The notes: a model not told the origin generated them from the sequence alone. A stretch of 64,000 bases of DNA from Rhodothermales bacterium (GCA_022822185.1 JAJECE010000060.1:1-64000), one strand, 5' to 3'. Positions 1-9,914 are shown, counted from the first letter of the stretch. Translations and numbers: made by a program.

Positions 1-844
1 CCCTGAAATGCTGGAATTTGCCCTGGACTATCACAAGAACCACGACAAGACAGGGATCCGCAAACTGACCGAGGTGGTCAATGCGCACTTTATCCTGCGG
101 CTTTCGAGGTCGGGCTGGGGAAATTTTAGTGTCGTAATGGCGGGCAAAATCCAGATAGGTTTCGTTGATTTCCGGGTTTTTACCACGGGGGCGGGTCACG
201 GCCGACTTGAGATTATCGCAAACGACAATCTGGGGCACGGCCCCGAAAAATTCAAACATCCGCACATGCGTCCCAATCCAGCTGCGAAGCTTTTGATCCG
301 GCAGGGCCTCGACATAAAGGTAATTGGAGCACCCCAGTACGCCAACAAAAATCTGGGCATCGGTCACCTCACCCGTGACCTGGTCAATCACATCCACCGT
401 CGTGCCTGCAAAATCAACAAACACCTTCTCCCCCGCTTTGTGATGCAGGCGCATCGTCACATTCCTTTGATCACTCCACTGCCGGTAGAGAACGCAAAAA
501 TGACCATACGAGTACCCATCCGGATAAACTCGGCGGTACTCGTGCCAGGCTCGCTCCAACGTCATCCCCCGCTGCGATAATCGCTTGTGGATCATCGGCC
601 AGTTCGGTTGCGCACGATCCGGCAACACTTTGGGCGGAAACAGCAATGCCGACAGCGCCTCATCGTTCAGATCCGAGGGAAGCGGCCAACGCAATCCCGC
701 CGCCTCCGCTCGGCGTAGATAGTTGCGCACCGTCCCTGGAGACAATTGCAAATAGCTTGCGATTTGACGGTTGCTGCACCCATCTTTGTGGCGATAGCGC
801 AGAACGTCCCGGATATGTTTCATGGAAATTCGTGGTCGTGGCAT
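1..844 (-). pseudogene. istA: IS21-family transposase IstA, 5' part, cut at the window edge
   Basis: The minus strand is open from the ATG at 844 to the window edge. It starts MPRPRISMKHIRDVLRYRHK, followed by a helix-turn-helix (NRQIASYLQLSPGTVRNYL) typical of IstA, then a DDE core with VDFAGTTVD, FVGVLGCSNYLYVEA and VVCDNLKSAV. The DDE transposase cuts and joins the IS ends with the help of the IstB ATPase, which is not in view. The IstA pattern ends at KPQDKV near position 98; beyond that the minus frame no longer reads like IstA, while the plus strand (8-98) reads like a fragment of another protein. The element therefore looks truncated or rearranged there. No inverted repeat is visible at that side. 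Confidence 0.8.
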
Positions 845-970
845 AAAAACCTCTAGTTCGTTAAAGGCTCCGCTAATGCCGTTCAATACATTAGGCTCCA
901 ACCACAAGTCCTGCCGCCAAAATCCCCCGACCCATCCCCCACAAAATAGCAGCGGAAATTGGGCCGAGCC

Positions 971-1021
971 AGGTGGGCAAATTCAATCTGATTACCCGGG
1001 CAAATTCAATCTGAATCTACA
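971..1021. mobile_element. IS21-type terminal end with two internal repeats
   Basis: Read on the minus strand from 1021, the end begins TGTAGATTCAGATTG. The 15-bp string gggcaaattcaatct occurs twice, at 975-989 and 998-1012. Multiple short repeats inside the tip are characteristic of IS21 elements. The tip lies 177 bp upstream of the istA start. A related lone tip occurs at 39865-39893. Confidence 0.65.
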
Positions 1022-1342
1022 GATGATCCCACGCTATTTTTTCCTCCGTGGTTTTGGTCGCGTCTTCCATTGGATCCAATCGGTATCTCACAACCCAGAA
1101 CAGACAGCCTTTTAATATCTAGATATAACCTGATTGCTCCGCACTTCTCCGGCCCGTTCCCTGATGGCCCATACTTGAGCAGTTTTCAAGGTACTGTTGG
1201 GAAATGCATTGAAATATGCCGAAACTTCCCGAACATGTTTTCTGGATTGATCCATCCGTATTCAGATTGGGATCTATTCTGTTCTGAATCCTTTGTTCTG
1301 ATTGAACGTTAATCACAAGTCTATTGCTCAATTACGGTTCAC
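1022..1342. other. Gap between IS end and first gene
   Basis: About 320 bp of flank outside the IS tip. I see no convincing gene, RNA or strong terminator. Overlapping short frames on both strands show no family features. Confidence 0.4.
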
Positions 1343-1801
1343 ATGGATTATGAGGATCAAATCAGTGCCTTACCGGATGCAATGAAAAGGCTGCCGCATT
1401 TTAAGCGCATGCTGTATGCCTCATTTGAGGCACAACCATTTGAAGACGGCATGGATCATCCGGCCGAGACGATTATTGGTGACGCTCTACGATCTACCGA
1501 TGATGCTCGCCTTTTTGACTGGATTTCCAGAATTTGCCTTGACCCCAAATATCCTGTTTTTTCTGCTTCGGTGCTGCGCTGTCTGGGACGGCAAGTGTAC
1601 CCTGGGACTGAGTCTTGGCGTACCGACCTTCTACGGAAAGCATTGACAATGGATGACGCAGAGATACGAGATGCCGCAGTGTGTGCAGCGGAGTTATGGG
1701 GCGGATCAAGTATACGAGAGCTACTTCAGATTAAGGCGCAAACCGAGCCATTACCATGGCTTCAGGGTTATATGGAAGACATCATCAAGGACCTGAGATG
1801 A
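1343..1801 (+). CDS. Hypothetical protein, HEAT-repeat-like
   Basis: A 152-residue acidic, alpha-helical protein beginning MDYEDQISALPDAMKRLPHF. Evenly spaced helices around residues 45-150 (for example EIRDAAVCAAELWG) resemble HEAT-type repeats, but I do not recognise a named family. It runs opposite to the defence island and ends 208 bp from the convergent end of the DUF499 gene. A 26-residue frame follows at 1811-1891 and may be the stump of a truncated partner. It could be a remnant of an accessory system cut by the IS event to its left. Function unknown. Confidence 0.55.
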   Translation: MDYEDQISALPDAMKRLPHFKRMLYASFEAQPFEDGMDHPAETIIGDALRSTDDARLFDWISRICLDPKYPVFSASVLRCLGRQVYPGTESWRTDLLRKALTMDDAEIRDAAVCAAELWGGSSIRELLQIKAQTEPLPWLQGYMEDIIKDLR

Positions 1802-2008
1802 AGAGTGTTTATGCGCGGAGGATCTAACGTGCTAAGTGCACCCATAAAGAGGATATCTCGGCAGATGCAGGGACCGCTGACCTCAGAATAAGGATCCATC
1901 CTTTTCGCAATACACTCAGGGAACGGACATAGAAATCAGGAACACTGCATTGGCCGCAGCGGCACCGGGATTCATCATTTTCGGCGGAATTGCAAGTGAA
2001 AACCAAAC

Positions 2009-4774
2009 TCACTCTACACGAATCTGGCCACTCAAATCCAGTTCATCCAGAGCCTTGCTCAGATCCGACTTCGTATGGCGGGCCCGTGTGGAATCCACTC
2101 TGGAGGAAATCTCAATTCTGATCTGAATATCATGCAACTGTCGCAATTTAGGTAGCACTTTAGTTCCAAACCTATTCCATGTTTCGGATGGCATGGTGCC
2201 CGTAACCCTGATCATAGATTTGCTCTTCTTATCTGGCACCACTACACCAGGCGGTGGTTGCGGGCCGGGACCAAGGGGTGGATCATCTCCAGATTCCGTG
2301 TCTGGCGTAGGAGGATCGGGTTCTGGATCAAGAACTCTGGTAAGTGCCTCGGCCTTGCTTTTGGTCAAAAGGAAAACATCGGACTCAAACATGATTTCTT
2401 CCTGAGCAACCCGCTCATTGTGCCACACACGACTATAGCCGCCATCAGTTTTCGCACCAGATGCCAATCCAAATTCTCCGGTGGACACAAATTTGGCAAT
2501 CTGTGCGCGAAGTGTTTTCTCGCAGTCAAGTAGCCGCGTTAGCGAACCATCAAGAAAACTCTGTCGCAAACCCGTAAGAGGCCAGGCCCCATCATCTTTA
2601 AATGCGGGCGGCCAGTGGCGGTCAATGTAACCAACTCCGACACTTTCGTTAAGGAGAGCTTCGGATTTTAACGCACTGAGGACTCGTCCACAGAGTGTTT
2701 CCCTCGAACTTGAATGACCTGCACCGAGATCTATAACCTTTAGACCATCCGGCGCATGTGAATCCGAAAGTATCACAAATCGATAGCTGGCCCATACCTC
2801 ATTCTTGGCGCTTTCCAGTGCATCTTTCACACTGGATTGAACATCGTCTCGCTCCGCGCGGTCATATCCGGCACCCAAAATTCCCTTATTAATTTCATCC
2901 TCCACTTTCTTCCAGGCGAGCCATAGTGCAACTTTCTCGTGAAGTTTTCGCCCGGTTGATTTCGCACACCAGACTAATGAACCTGGATAAAGCCTTGGAG
3001 ACTGTCCCCGTTGCTTCATCCACTGACGAATACGCTGAGCATCCTGAACCTCTCCTGACCATCCTGTTTCGGGATCAAGAAGAACCAGTATCAGACGAGC
3101 AGTGTCTTGGATAGAGGGGCTATTCTCTGGGAAGTCTATTATGGGTAAAGTTGTTCCACTATGAAACTCTTTCTTTACTAATTCGCGAACAGCTGGCTTA
3201 ATCTCCGATTCATCTGAGAGTGATGCACGCCGATCATTTACCACCTTCTTCAAGGTTGCCTGATGATGGACTCGAAACCCGTCCGATCCCATTTTTCGAA
3301 TAAAAAACCCTCTTCCTTCAAGCATAGCGGCGGCAGTATCTATCGCCGTTGTCTCAACAGATGGCTCGCCTAACGCAAAGCGCAACTCCGGGAGATGGGC
3401 AACCTTGTCTACCTGGCCGCCGGAAGATTCAAACAGTATCGCCGTGCCTACACGGCGATGAATATCACGTAATTCTTCTGAAACATCGCTGTCAAGAGAT
3501 CTGGCATGCGCCATCTCCCCGGCAATGTCGGCCTCAATAGCCACATCAAGCCGTGACTCGCCTAACTGACCTAATACGACAGCCCTGAAATCAGGTATGT
3601 CTAATGGCGCTGAACCTAATGTGATCAAAGGTTCCTTACGTGCTTTTTTAAAATCCTCTATGTTTGCCACAGATATCCACTGTGCCAGCATCGCAAGGGC
3701 TCCCCGCGTCTGCTGAAACTGCGGCAATGCCCTCCATTTTCGCTGAAAAACAGAGAGTGTCGCCGGATGAAATGGATAGCAGGTTTCAAACCTTTCCATG
3801 AGATAAGCTTTTGCTTTTTTAGCATTCACTGCGGAATCCACGGTCAGCCATTCCTGTGGAAGACGGTCACTCCGCTCAAAACACCATTCTACATATAACT
3901 CAGCGGCCTTCCTGCGAAGTTTAGGTTCTCCCCGATCCTCAAATAGCCGCCGGCAGACAACCTCGCTAATTTCGGATTCGTCATTTGCAAATAAATCACG
4001 CGAAACTCTACGAACCACTTTCGTGATCTTATCCTGCCACTTTTGATCCCAATCCGTCATTTCAACTTGACTACGAGGCAGACTAATGACCGCTACCACC
4101 CGCGTTGTGCTGGTAACCGCCACGGACAGGTTCTGGATGAATGCATGGAAGTGATCTGCCATATCACGGTGACGATTCACAAAATTCAGAACCTCGTCAA
4201 ACAGTAACAGCACGGGGGCATTTGCAGCAGCAAACACTTCTGAAAGAGCTTCCGTACCAGGTGGAACTGACTTTGCTGCGGTTCCAAGTGCTTCCACACC
4301 TTGATCTCCCGCAATTTGGCGAGCCAAGTCAATCCAGGGGGTCTCCCTGCCCTCCGATGGATCCCAGGCATTGCCGACAAATACACCAACCCGGGCGGAT
4401 GGGATTTCTGCAATCTTTGCCTCTTTGACCAAGTCGGATATACCAGAGAGAGCGGAAGCTGCTGCACCAGTTTTGGCTATGTGATACAGCGAGGTAAGTG
4501 TGTGCGTTTTGCCGCCGCCGAACTGCGTGACCAGTGTAAGAACTGGAGATGTGTTTTCGGTCTTACCGGAAAGGCGGCGCAGCACAATACCAGCGTGCTC
4601 TTTCAGTGCCTTCGTGAAGCAGGTTCTTGAGAAAAACTGTGCTGGATCACGATAGTCCACGGGAGCAGTACCCGCAACAACCTGCTCAAGGGCGATGGCA
4701 AACTCATCCGGGCTGAATGAGCGGCCTTCCCGAACTTCTTGACGAAGCTTCACGACATTGTACCAAGGTTTCAC
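2009..4774 (-). CDS. DUF499-family P-loop ATPase
   Basis: A 921-residue ATPase, last gene of the minus-strand island. The N-terminus carries a Walker A motif QFGGGKTHT (residues 84-92) and a Walker B-like strand LLLFDEVLNF (189-198). The GGGKTHT form is shared by DUF499 proteins and the PglY/BrxC ATPases of BREX-type systems. Residues 820-850 are a Pro/Asp/Gly linker before a small C-terminal domain. In genomes DUF499 proteins commonly pair with DUF1156 methylases, and one lies upstream here. Likely role: the NTP-driven component of a methylation-linked defence complex. It starts 13 bp after the EVE-nuclease gene, suggesting co-transcription. Confidence 0.8.
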   Translation of the reverse strand: MKPWYNVVKLRQEVREGRSFSPDEFAIALEQVVAGTAPVDYRDPAQFFSRTCFTKALKEHAGIVLRRLSGKTENTSPVLTLVTQFGGGKTHTLTSLYHIAKTGAAASALSGISDLVKEAKIAEIPSARVGVFVGNAWDPSEGRETPWIDLARQIAGDQGVEALGTAAKSVPPGTEALSEVFAAANAPVLLLFDEVLNFVNRHRDMADHFHAFIQNLSVAVTSTTRVVAVISLPRSQVEMTDWDQKWQDKITKVVRRVSRDLFANDESEISEVVCRRLFEDRGEPKLRRKAAELYVEWCFERSDRLPQEWLTVDSAVNAKKAKAYLMERFETCYPFHPATLSVFQRKWRALPQFQQTRGALAMLAQWISVANIEDFKKARKEPLITLGSAPLDIPDFRAVVLGQLGESRLDVAIEADIAGEMAHARSLDSDVSEELRDIHRRVGTAILFESSGGQVDKVAHLPELRFALGEPSVETTAIDTAAAMLEGRGFFIRKMGSDGFRVHHQATLKKVVNDRRASLSDESEIKPAVRELVKKEFHSGTTLPIIDFPENSPSIQDTARLILVLLDPETGWSGEVQDAQRIRQWMKQRGQSPRLYPGSLVWCAKSTGRKLHEKVALWLAWKKVEDEINKGILGAGYDRAERDDVQSSVKDALESAKNEVWASYRFVILSDSHAPDGLKVIDLGAGHSSSRETLCGRVLSALKSEALLNESVGVGYIDRHWPPAFKDDGAWPLTGLRQSFLDGSLTRLLDCEKTLRAQIAKFVSTGEFGLASGAKTDGGYSRVWHNERVAQEEIMFESDVFLLTKSKAEALTRVLDPEPDPPTPDTESGDDPPLGPGPQPPPGVVVPDKKSKSMIRVTGTMPSETWNRFGTKVLPKLRQLHDIQIRIEISSRVDSTRARHTKSDLSKALDELDLSGQIRVE

Positions 4775-4787
4775 GATTTTCCTCCGA

Positions 4788-5741
4788 TTAGGGTTTTTTC
4801 ATACGTTTGAACAACTCCAGAGACGACTCCTTCAGCCGTCCCAGATTTGCATATGCGATTTGAGCGTAATCCTTGTCCGCCTCGTACATGCAGTAACGGA
4901 TACCGTCTGTAACTACGACATCACAATGAATGTTAAGATCTTGGGCATATCCAACTGCCTGCTTCAATGCGCCTTCTACGCCTGCCCCCAGCCGTTTTGC
5001 TTCAATCAAGTAGTAGCAGTGTTTCGCCTTTCTTGGGAGTTCAGTGAACACACTTACGTCTACATTGCGCCACTCCACAGCAATTTTTTCAACGGGCCAC
5101 CCGAGCGCACGCAGAAAGGGAACGACATAGTGTGCGACCACCTCATTCTCGCTCGGCCGTTCCCCGAAGGCTTCACGATTGGTGTACAGCGCACCGAGGT
5201 CTCTCACTTGCGCAATCAATTCACGCAGTTCCGATGGAGGTGCATCAAGCGCAGGTTCCTCAGGCGGCAAATCAGGTAATATGCATGTCTGCCAATCGGT
5301 TGGAGGTGACTGAACAAATCGATTCGCATAATCAATAAGTTTTTCCGATTGAATCATTGAAAACCGTGCTGGATTTGCACCGAATACTCGCTCCTCAAAA
5401 ACATACGGTTCAGGGAGAGAACCCCAGCGCACGCGTCTGCCGTGTTGCAGATCCCACCCATTGACATCATCAAACTGGGATAGATATTGATATTCCGATG
5501 CAACGATGCCAATTGCCTGTATCACTGAAGTTCCTGTCCGAAGCAATAACACATCCCCTTTCTGGAGTTCGGATGCAAATCTGTCAACGAATCCGAGCTC
5601 ATCGTATCCTGAAGGCCAGGGTCCCGTGTCACCGGGCCCGATCAGGGCAACCCCATACTCCAGAAATTGGTCCGCATAAGATCGATTTGATGCCCCTGCA
5701 GAGACCTGCCAGATTTTATGCCCCACTCTCAAATTAGCCAT
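4788..5741 (-). CDS. EVE/PUA-like domain fused to a PD-(D/E)XK nuclease
   Basis: A 317-residue two-domain protein. Residues 1-150 (KIWQVSAGAS, YADQFLEYGVALIG, ELQKGDVLLLRTG) look like the EVE/PUA-like fold, which in other proteins binds modified bases in DNA. Residues 190-317 resemble the nuclease domain at the N-terminus of type I restriction subunits: E200, a VDVSVF strand (227-232) and the YLIEAKRLG core (244-252) with the E-x-K pair. The likely role is sensing modified or foreign DNA and cutting it. It sits between PIN1 and the DUF499 gene on the same strand. A decayed copy of its N-terminal domain lies at 7732-8079. The domain assignment is by eye. Confidence 0.7.
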   Translation of the reverse strand: MANLRVGHKIWQVSAGASNRSYADQFLEYGVALIGPGDTGPWPSGYDELGFVDRFASELQKGDVLLLRTGTSVIQAIGIVASEYQYLSQFDDVNGWDLQHGRRVRWGSLPEPYVFEERVFGANPARFSMIQSEKLIDYANRFVQSPPTDWQTCILPDLPPEEPALDAPPSELRELIAQVRDLGALYTNREAFGERPSENEVVAHYVVPFLRALGWPVEKIAVEWRNVDVSVFTELPRKAKHCYYLIEAKRLGAGVEGALKQAVGYAQDLNIHCDVVVTDGIRYCMYEADKDYAQIAYANLGRLKESSLELFKRMKKP

Positions 5742-5944
5742 AATATCACCATGATTTTTATACGCGGATGGTAGATTCCTTACAGGGCCAAAATAAGCAA
5801 AGTTCTGTCCACGGTCTTCATCCCGTCGCCCAACATCCCCGGCATCAAGCTATTCGCACCCTGTTCGGCAAATTTGTTTTTCATTAATGAGCAAAGCATT
5901 CAACCACTCTATTTGTACAATCGAAGCTAACTGTCATGTCCAAG

Positions 5945-6412
5945 TCATGACCTTGCCTGGCAAAGATCCCTTCTCGCCAGTAAACGTTTATGGGCATCCG
6001 AGAAACGCTTATCCTGTAGAGTTGAGTAGATCTTTCCGCCATTGAGCAGTTTTGTATCTTTGAAGTCATGCCGTAAATTTTTATCGTTGGAGTATAGCAG
6101 GCGTGCACCGCTGACTTGAGCCAATGCAATGATATGTGGATCGTTCGATTTGCACGTTTTTTCCTCCCGGAGGTGATTTTCCCGGGCATTAACCTGCTCT
6201 CTGTTCACGCGTCTAATCTTTCCAGTCGCTTGAGCATTTCTGGCCCATTTCTTGAAATTACCTGAACCCTTCTCCAGTTCCTGCAATAGTCTACCTCCAA
6301 CCACCAATTTCCCTCTCCCACGGTTAATCCAATACAAAAACTCCTTCCCGGCCTCCGTGCCATGTCTCCCGAAGACTTCATGCACCACATTTGCGTCAAG
6401 AATAGCACACAT
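5945..6412 (-). CDS. PIN-domain ribonuclease-like protein (copy 1)
   Basis: A 155-residue protein starting MCAILDANVVHEVFG, with the first acidic residue of a PIN active site in the LDANVV strand. The second half has SNDPHIIALAQVSGARLLYSN, the usual acidic site and core helix of PIN domains. PIN domains are metal-dependent RNases, often toxins. It lies 3 bp after the ATPase gene at 6416-7735, so the two are probably translated together. A paralogue with the same ends (LLARR.LC.A.S) is at 8103-8579. I see no antitoxin; the ATPase may control it. Confidence 0.75.
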   Translation of the reverse strand: MCAILDANVVHEVFGRHGTEAGKEFLYWINRGRGKLVVGGRLLQELEKGSGNFKKWARNAQATGKIRRVNREQVNARENHLREEKTCKSNDPHIIALAQVSGARLLYSNDKNLRHDFKDTKLLNGGKIYSTLQDKRFSDAHKRLLARRDLCQARS

Positions 6413-6415
6413 TTC

Positions 6416-7735
6416 TCAAAGACCTAAAGACCTTGTCGTCTCTTCCATGAAGAACCGGCCATAACTATCCGGTGCGCCACAAACATTCCCTTCCTCGTCT
6501 AAACGGATTGAATGTATCTGAACGCTCAGGTCATTTCGCTCAAAGAACAAAATGGAGACATCCTCCGGTTTCAGATTTGTCTTCCCGTCACGAACATCCA
6601 TACGGATCCGTTCCATCAGGTGATCGCTGTGGGTTTCAACGACCAACTGCCGTCCCTGGCCGGCAATCTCACATAACAGGCTTCCTAAAGCAGCCTGAGC
6701 GCTTGGATGAAGATGCACTTCCGGTTGCTGCAGCAATGCCATTCTAGATATACCCGGCAATAAGACCTCCGCTAGAATTGGTAACACTTGGCTAACGCCA
6801 TATCCCACATCTATCAGGTTCTGCTTCGTCCCTTTTCGTTTTTTGCCGTATTTCCTGACCTGAATCTGGAACGGTGCACTACCCGATTTTTCAAAATGCT
6901 TGACATTAATTTCATCAAAAATTCCAGCAGATGCACCGAATTTTTCTAATCCCTGCTTAAGATTTTTCCATACATCTGGATTCTCAATAGCTAAATTAGC
7001 CAACAGCATGGGAACATGATCACCTTCAGGATCTGGTGTAAGAGTAGCCGGGTCGTAAGTACGTTTTGGGTTGGAACGAACCGGTGCACTTGCGAATGGC
7101 CGTTCTTCTGTGAAGTTATATGCCATAAACCCGATTTTTCTAATCAGGTCTAAATCTTCTTCTGAAAAAATAGGAGATCCATCTAGTGGTATGGGACTTG
7201 TGTCTTCCTCTCCCTCACTTAAAAATCCGCCGAATAGACCCGTCAGAGCGAAACGTATTATGTGAGTCAATGATGTGGTTCTACCATGAAAGAAGGGGGA
7301 GAACGGTACTCCCCAAACCCCTCTATGAGTGCCAAATCGTAGCCCGTGATTTTTTTCACTATCACGGCTACTTTCAATCCAGTTGCCATTTTCGGTCAGG
7401 CGGATGTACACCGGTATAGGTATCGTTCCTTCTTTCTTGAACACGAACTCTGCCTGCGAATTCTGATCAACTTGAACCTTCATCTCAAATGCAGATGCAG
7501 GCTCGCCTCTCTCACTTTGTCGATGTGCTATCTCTTCAAAACTCCCCAAATCAAAAGGTGGCTCTTTAAAATTTGGGAAACTATGACCGTACACGCAATC
7601 CCATAACACCCGTATCATAGCTAAGAAAGAGGTCTTACCCGTACTATTTTCTCCGACGAGTAACGTCAGCGGGGCAAGACGAGCCCTCTGCTCTCTGTGA
7701 AAGCATCGGAAATTTTTTAGTGTTATCTCTTTCAT
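6416..7735 (-). CDS. AAA/SMC-like ATPase (AAA_21 type, copy 1)
   Basis: A 439-residue ABC-type ATPase. The start MKEITLKNFRCFH is the classic opening strand of RecF/OLD-like ATPases. Walker A is GENSTGKT (28-35). Toward the C-terminus lie a Walker B-like QPEVHLHP and an H-loop ETHSDHLMERIR. The central section, about residues 150-260, is variable against its paralogue. Proteins of this class with a small nuclease partner often act in abortive defence (PARIS and Septu use the same logic with other nucleases); here the partner is the PIN protein immediately downstream. No TOPRIM domain is present, so this is not an OLD nuclease. Confidence 0.8.
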   Translation of the reverse strand: MKEITLKNFRCFHREQRARLAPLTLLVGENSTGKTSFLAMIRVLWDCVYGHSFPNFKEPPFDLGSFEEIAHRQSERGEPASAFEMKVQVDQNSQAEFVFKKEGTIPIPVYIRLTENGNWIESSRDSEKNHGLRFGTHRGVWGVPFSPFFHGRTTSLTHIIRFALTGLFGGFLSEGEEDTSPIPLDGSPIFSEEDLDLIRKIGFMAYNFTEERPFASAPVRSNPKRTYDPATLTPDPEGDHVPMLLANLAIENPDVWKNLKQGLEKFGASAGIFDEINVKHFEKSGSAPFQIQVRKYGKKRKGTKQNLIDVGYGVSQVLPILAEVLLPGISRMALLQQPEVHLHPSAQAALGSLLCEIAGQGRQLVVETHSDHLMERIRMDVRDGKTNLKPEDVSILFFERNDLSVQIHSIRLDEEGNVCGAPDSYGRFFMEETTRSLGL

Positions 7736-8079
7736 TGGAATTTCTGTTTTACCGTGGTACCGCTAACAGCATCGCATCCTAGAACTGTTTTTCCTGTCCC
7801 CACATTGGGTCCAAAACTGACAACTTCAAGCTGAGATAGGTATTCAACTGTGCGAACTGCTTTTATCACCGAAGCCCCTTTCCCAAGCAGTGATTGGTTC
7901 CTTTTCTGTAATTCGGAAACGAATCTCTCCGCGAAGGCTTTCTGATTCTGCCAACTTCGCTCCACATCAACAAGCCCGGCTGGGATAACTCCATATTCCA
8001 GAATTGGGTTCGCATGAGATAGACCCGCCGGGCGAAATTTTTCCCTTAATACGCAAAACCGTCGCGCTATTCTGTACAA
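7732..8079 (-). pseudogene. Decayed EVE-like fragment fused to a methylase 3'-end remnant
   Basis: This 115-residue frame matches the EVE-like domain of the 4788-5741 protein in pieces: NPILEYGVIPAGLVD, FAERFVSELQ, GASVIKAVRTVEYLSQLE. The nuclease half is missing. At 7735-7795 the DNA switches to a diverged copy of the last ~60 bp of the DUF1156 gene (compare 9903-9965), read in another frame. It therefore marks the junction of an ancient tandem duplication. It overlaps the next ATPase start by 4 bp and is probably not functional, though its frame is open. Confidence 0.7.
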
Positions 8080-8102
8080 ACAAACTTGGAATCATATCTA
8101 TA

Positions 8103-8579
8103 TCACGACTTCGCATGGCAGAGCTCCCTTCTCGCCAGTAACTGCCGATGGCTGGACGAAAAAGCTTCGCGCCCCTGATTGGTTGAGTATAACTTACCAT
8201 GCGGGTTGTCCACCAATTCTTTATTTTTGAAATCCTGCTGTAATTTCATGTCATTGGAATATAACAGGCGTGGACCGCTGACTTGGGCTAACGCAATAAT
8301 GTGTGGGTCATTGGATATATAATTTGACTCCCTTCGCAGGCAATCCTCTCGGGCCTTAACCTGTTTTTCGTCAGCGAATTTGATTTTTCCAGAGACTTTA
8401 GCGTCCATCGCCCATTTCTGGAATCTTGAAACCCTGTCTAATTCTTCAATCAATTTACCCCCGACCATTAGATGTCCACTATCATTATTCTCAATCCACA
8501 ACAAAATTTTTATGCCTGCCTCGGGGGGATTAGCTTCGAACACTTGGGAGACAACATTTGCATCTACGATGGCACACAT
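8103..8579 (-). CDS. PIN-domain ribonuclease-like protein (copy 2)
   Basis: A 158-residue paralogue of the 5945-6412 protein, starting MCAIVDANVVSQVFE and sharing SNDPHIIALAQVSG and LLYSND. By eye roughly half of the residues agree; the conserved parts are the active-site strands and the C-terminal LLARRELCHAKS, and the loops have drifted. Its start codon overlaps the stop of ATPase copy 2 (TAATG), a strong sign of coupled translation. Both copies remain intact, so each ATPase-PIN pair may still be used. Confidence 0.75.
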   Translation of the reverse strand: MCAIVDANVVSQVFEANPPEAGIKILLWIENNDSGHLMVGGKLIEELDRVSRFQKWAMDAKVSGKIKFADEKQVKAREDCLRRESNYISNDPHIIALAQVSGPRLLYSNDMKLQQDFKNKELVDNPHGKLYSTNQGREAFSSSHRQLLARRELCHAKS

Positions 8580-9901
8580 TAAAAAAGCCCCAAAGACCTC
8601 CTTGTTTCCTCCATGAAAAACTTACGATAACCTCTTGGTGTACCACAATAATTTCCCTGTTCGTCTAATCGGATCGGGTGAATTTGAGCACCTAGATCAT
8701 TTCGATCAAAGAACAAAATGATGACATCTTCGGGCTTAAGACTCGTCTTACGATCCCGCACATCCATGCGAACCCGATCCATCAAATGATCACTGTGGGT
8801 TTCAACGATTAGCTGTCGTCCCTGGCCAGCAATTTCGCATAACAGACTTCCAAACGTTGCCTGAACCATTGGATGAAGATGCATCTCCGGTTGCTGCAGT
8901 AGTGCCATTCTTGGGGTTTCCATTAACATGAGTTCCGCAAGGATGGGCAAAATCTGGCTAATTCCGTATCCTGCGTCCATTAATTTGTGTTTCGTTCCTT
9001 TCAGTCTTTTGCCAGATTTTCTGATCTGAATCTGAAAGAGATCACCCCTTGGCTTTGCTAAACGCTTAATGTCAATTTCGTCAAAAATTCCAGCAGAAGA
9101 GCCGAATTTTTGTAGCCTCTGCTTAAGGCTTGTCCATACATCTGGAGCCTCAACGACCAAATTCGCCAAGAGCGACGGAACATGCTCTCCTTTGGGGTCT
9201 GAGCCTAGGAATGCCGGATCATATGTGCGTCGTGGATTTGAACGGGCTGGCGCATTTGCATATGGCTGATTCCTGACAAGACGGTGATCCATCAACCTGA
9301 TGTTTCTGATTGAGTCCAAATCTTCTTTTGAGAAGGCAGGTGCCCCATTTAAGGGCACGGGCATTGTTCCATCTTCGCTTTCATTCGAGAGCCTGCCTAA
9401 TAAAATCGCCGAGATGAATTGTCTGGAATCAATCAATGGCATGGCTCTGCCCTGAAAAATCGTGGACAAGGATACTTCCCATGCTCCTCTGCAAGTACCA
9501 ACCCGCATCCAGTGATTCGTTCCGCTCTCACGGGAGTCTTCTATCCAATTGTCATTTTCGGTAAAACGGATCTTTGCCGGTACGGGATTTCTGCCCTCTT
9601 TCTTAAATACAACCTTGGCATGCCCTCCCTGATCAATTTGCCCCCTTATCTCAAATTCAGATGCTGACCTACTCCTCTCACTTCGTCGATGTGAGACCTC
9701 GTCAAAATCCCCCAAATCAAACGGAGACGCTCTAAAATTTGGATTGCGCTGTCCATATATACAGTCCCACAGTGCCCGAATTGCGGCCAAGAAACATGTC
9801 TTGCCTGTACTGTTTTCTCCTACTAGCAGCGTGAGTGGAGCAAGGTGAGCGGACTGCTTCGTGTGAAAACACCGGAAGTTTTCTAACGTTATCTCTTTCA
9901 T
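8579..9901 (-). CDS. AAA/SMC-like ATPase (AAA_21 type, copy 2)
   Basis: A 440-residue paralogue of the 6416-7735 ATPase. It starts MKEITLENFRCFHTKQSAHL and has Walker A GENSTGKT (28-35), QPEMHLHPMVQ, and the H-loop ETHSDHLMDRVRMD. The ends and ATPase motifs are nearly the same as copy 1; divergence is concentrated in the middle (residues ~90-270), as expected for a part that meets variable targets. The gene begins 13 bp after the DUF1156 methylase. The same methylase-end to ATPase spacing is preserved in the duplicated copy, showing the unit was copied with its upstream flank. Confidence 0.8.
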   Translation of the reverse strand: MKEITLENFRCFHTKQSAHLAPLTLLVGENSTGKTCFLAAIRALWDCIYGQRNPNFRASPFDLGDFDEVSHRRSERSRSASEFEIRGQIDQGGHAKVVFKKEGRNPVPAKIRFTENDNWIEDSRESGTNHWMRVGTCRGAWEVSLSTIFQGRAMPLIDSRQFISAILLGRLSNESEDGTMPVPLNGAPAFSKEDLDSIRNIRLMDHRLVRNQPYANAPARSNPRRTYDPAFLGSDPKGEHVPSLLANLVVEAPDVWTSLKQRLQKFGSSAGIFDEIDIKRLAKPRGDLFQIQIRKSGKRLKGTKHKLMDAGYGISQILPILAELMLMETPRMALLQQPEMHLHPMVQATFGSLLCEIAGQGRQLIVETHSDHLMDRVRMDVRDRKTSLKPEDVIILFFDRNDLGAQIHPIRLDEQGNYCGTPRGYRKFFMEETRRSLGLF

Positions 9902-9914
9902 CGGAATTTTTGTT

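Noticed and set aside
1811-1891. 26-residue frame after the HEAT-like gene
   Set aside because: Too short to support as a gene; noted only as a possible stump.
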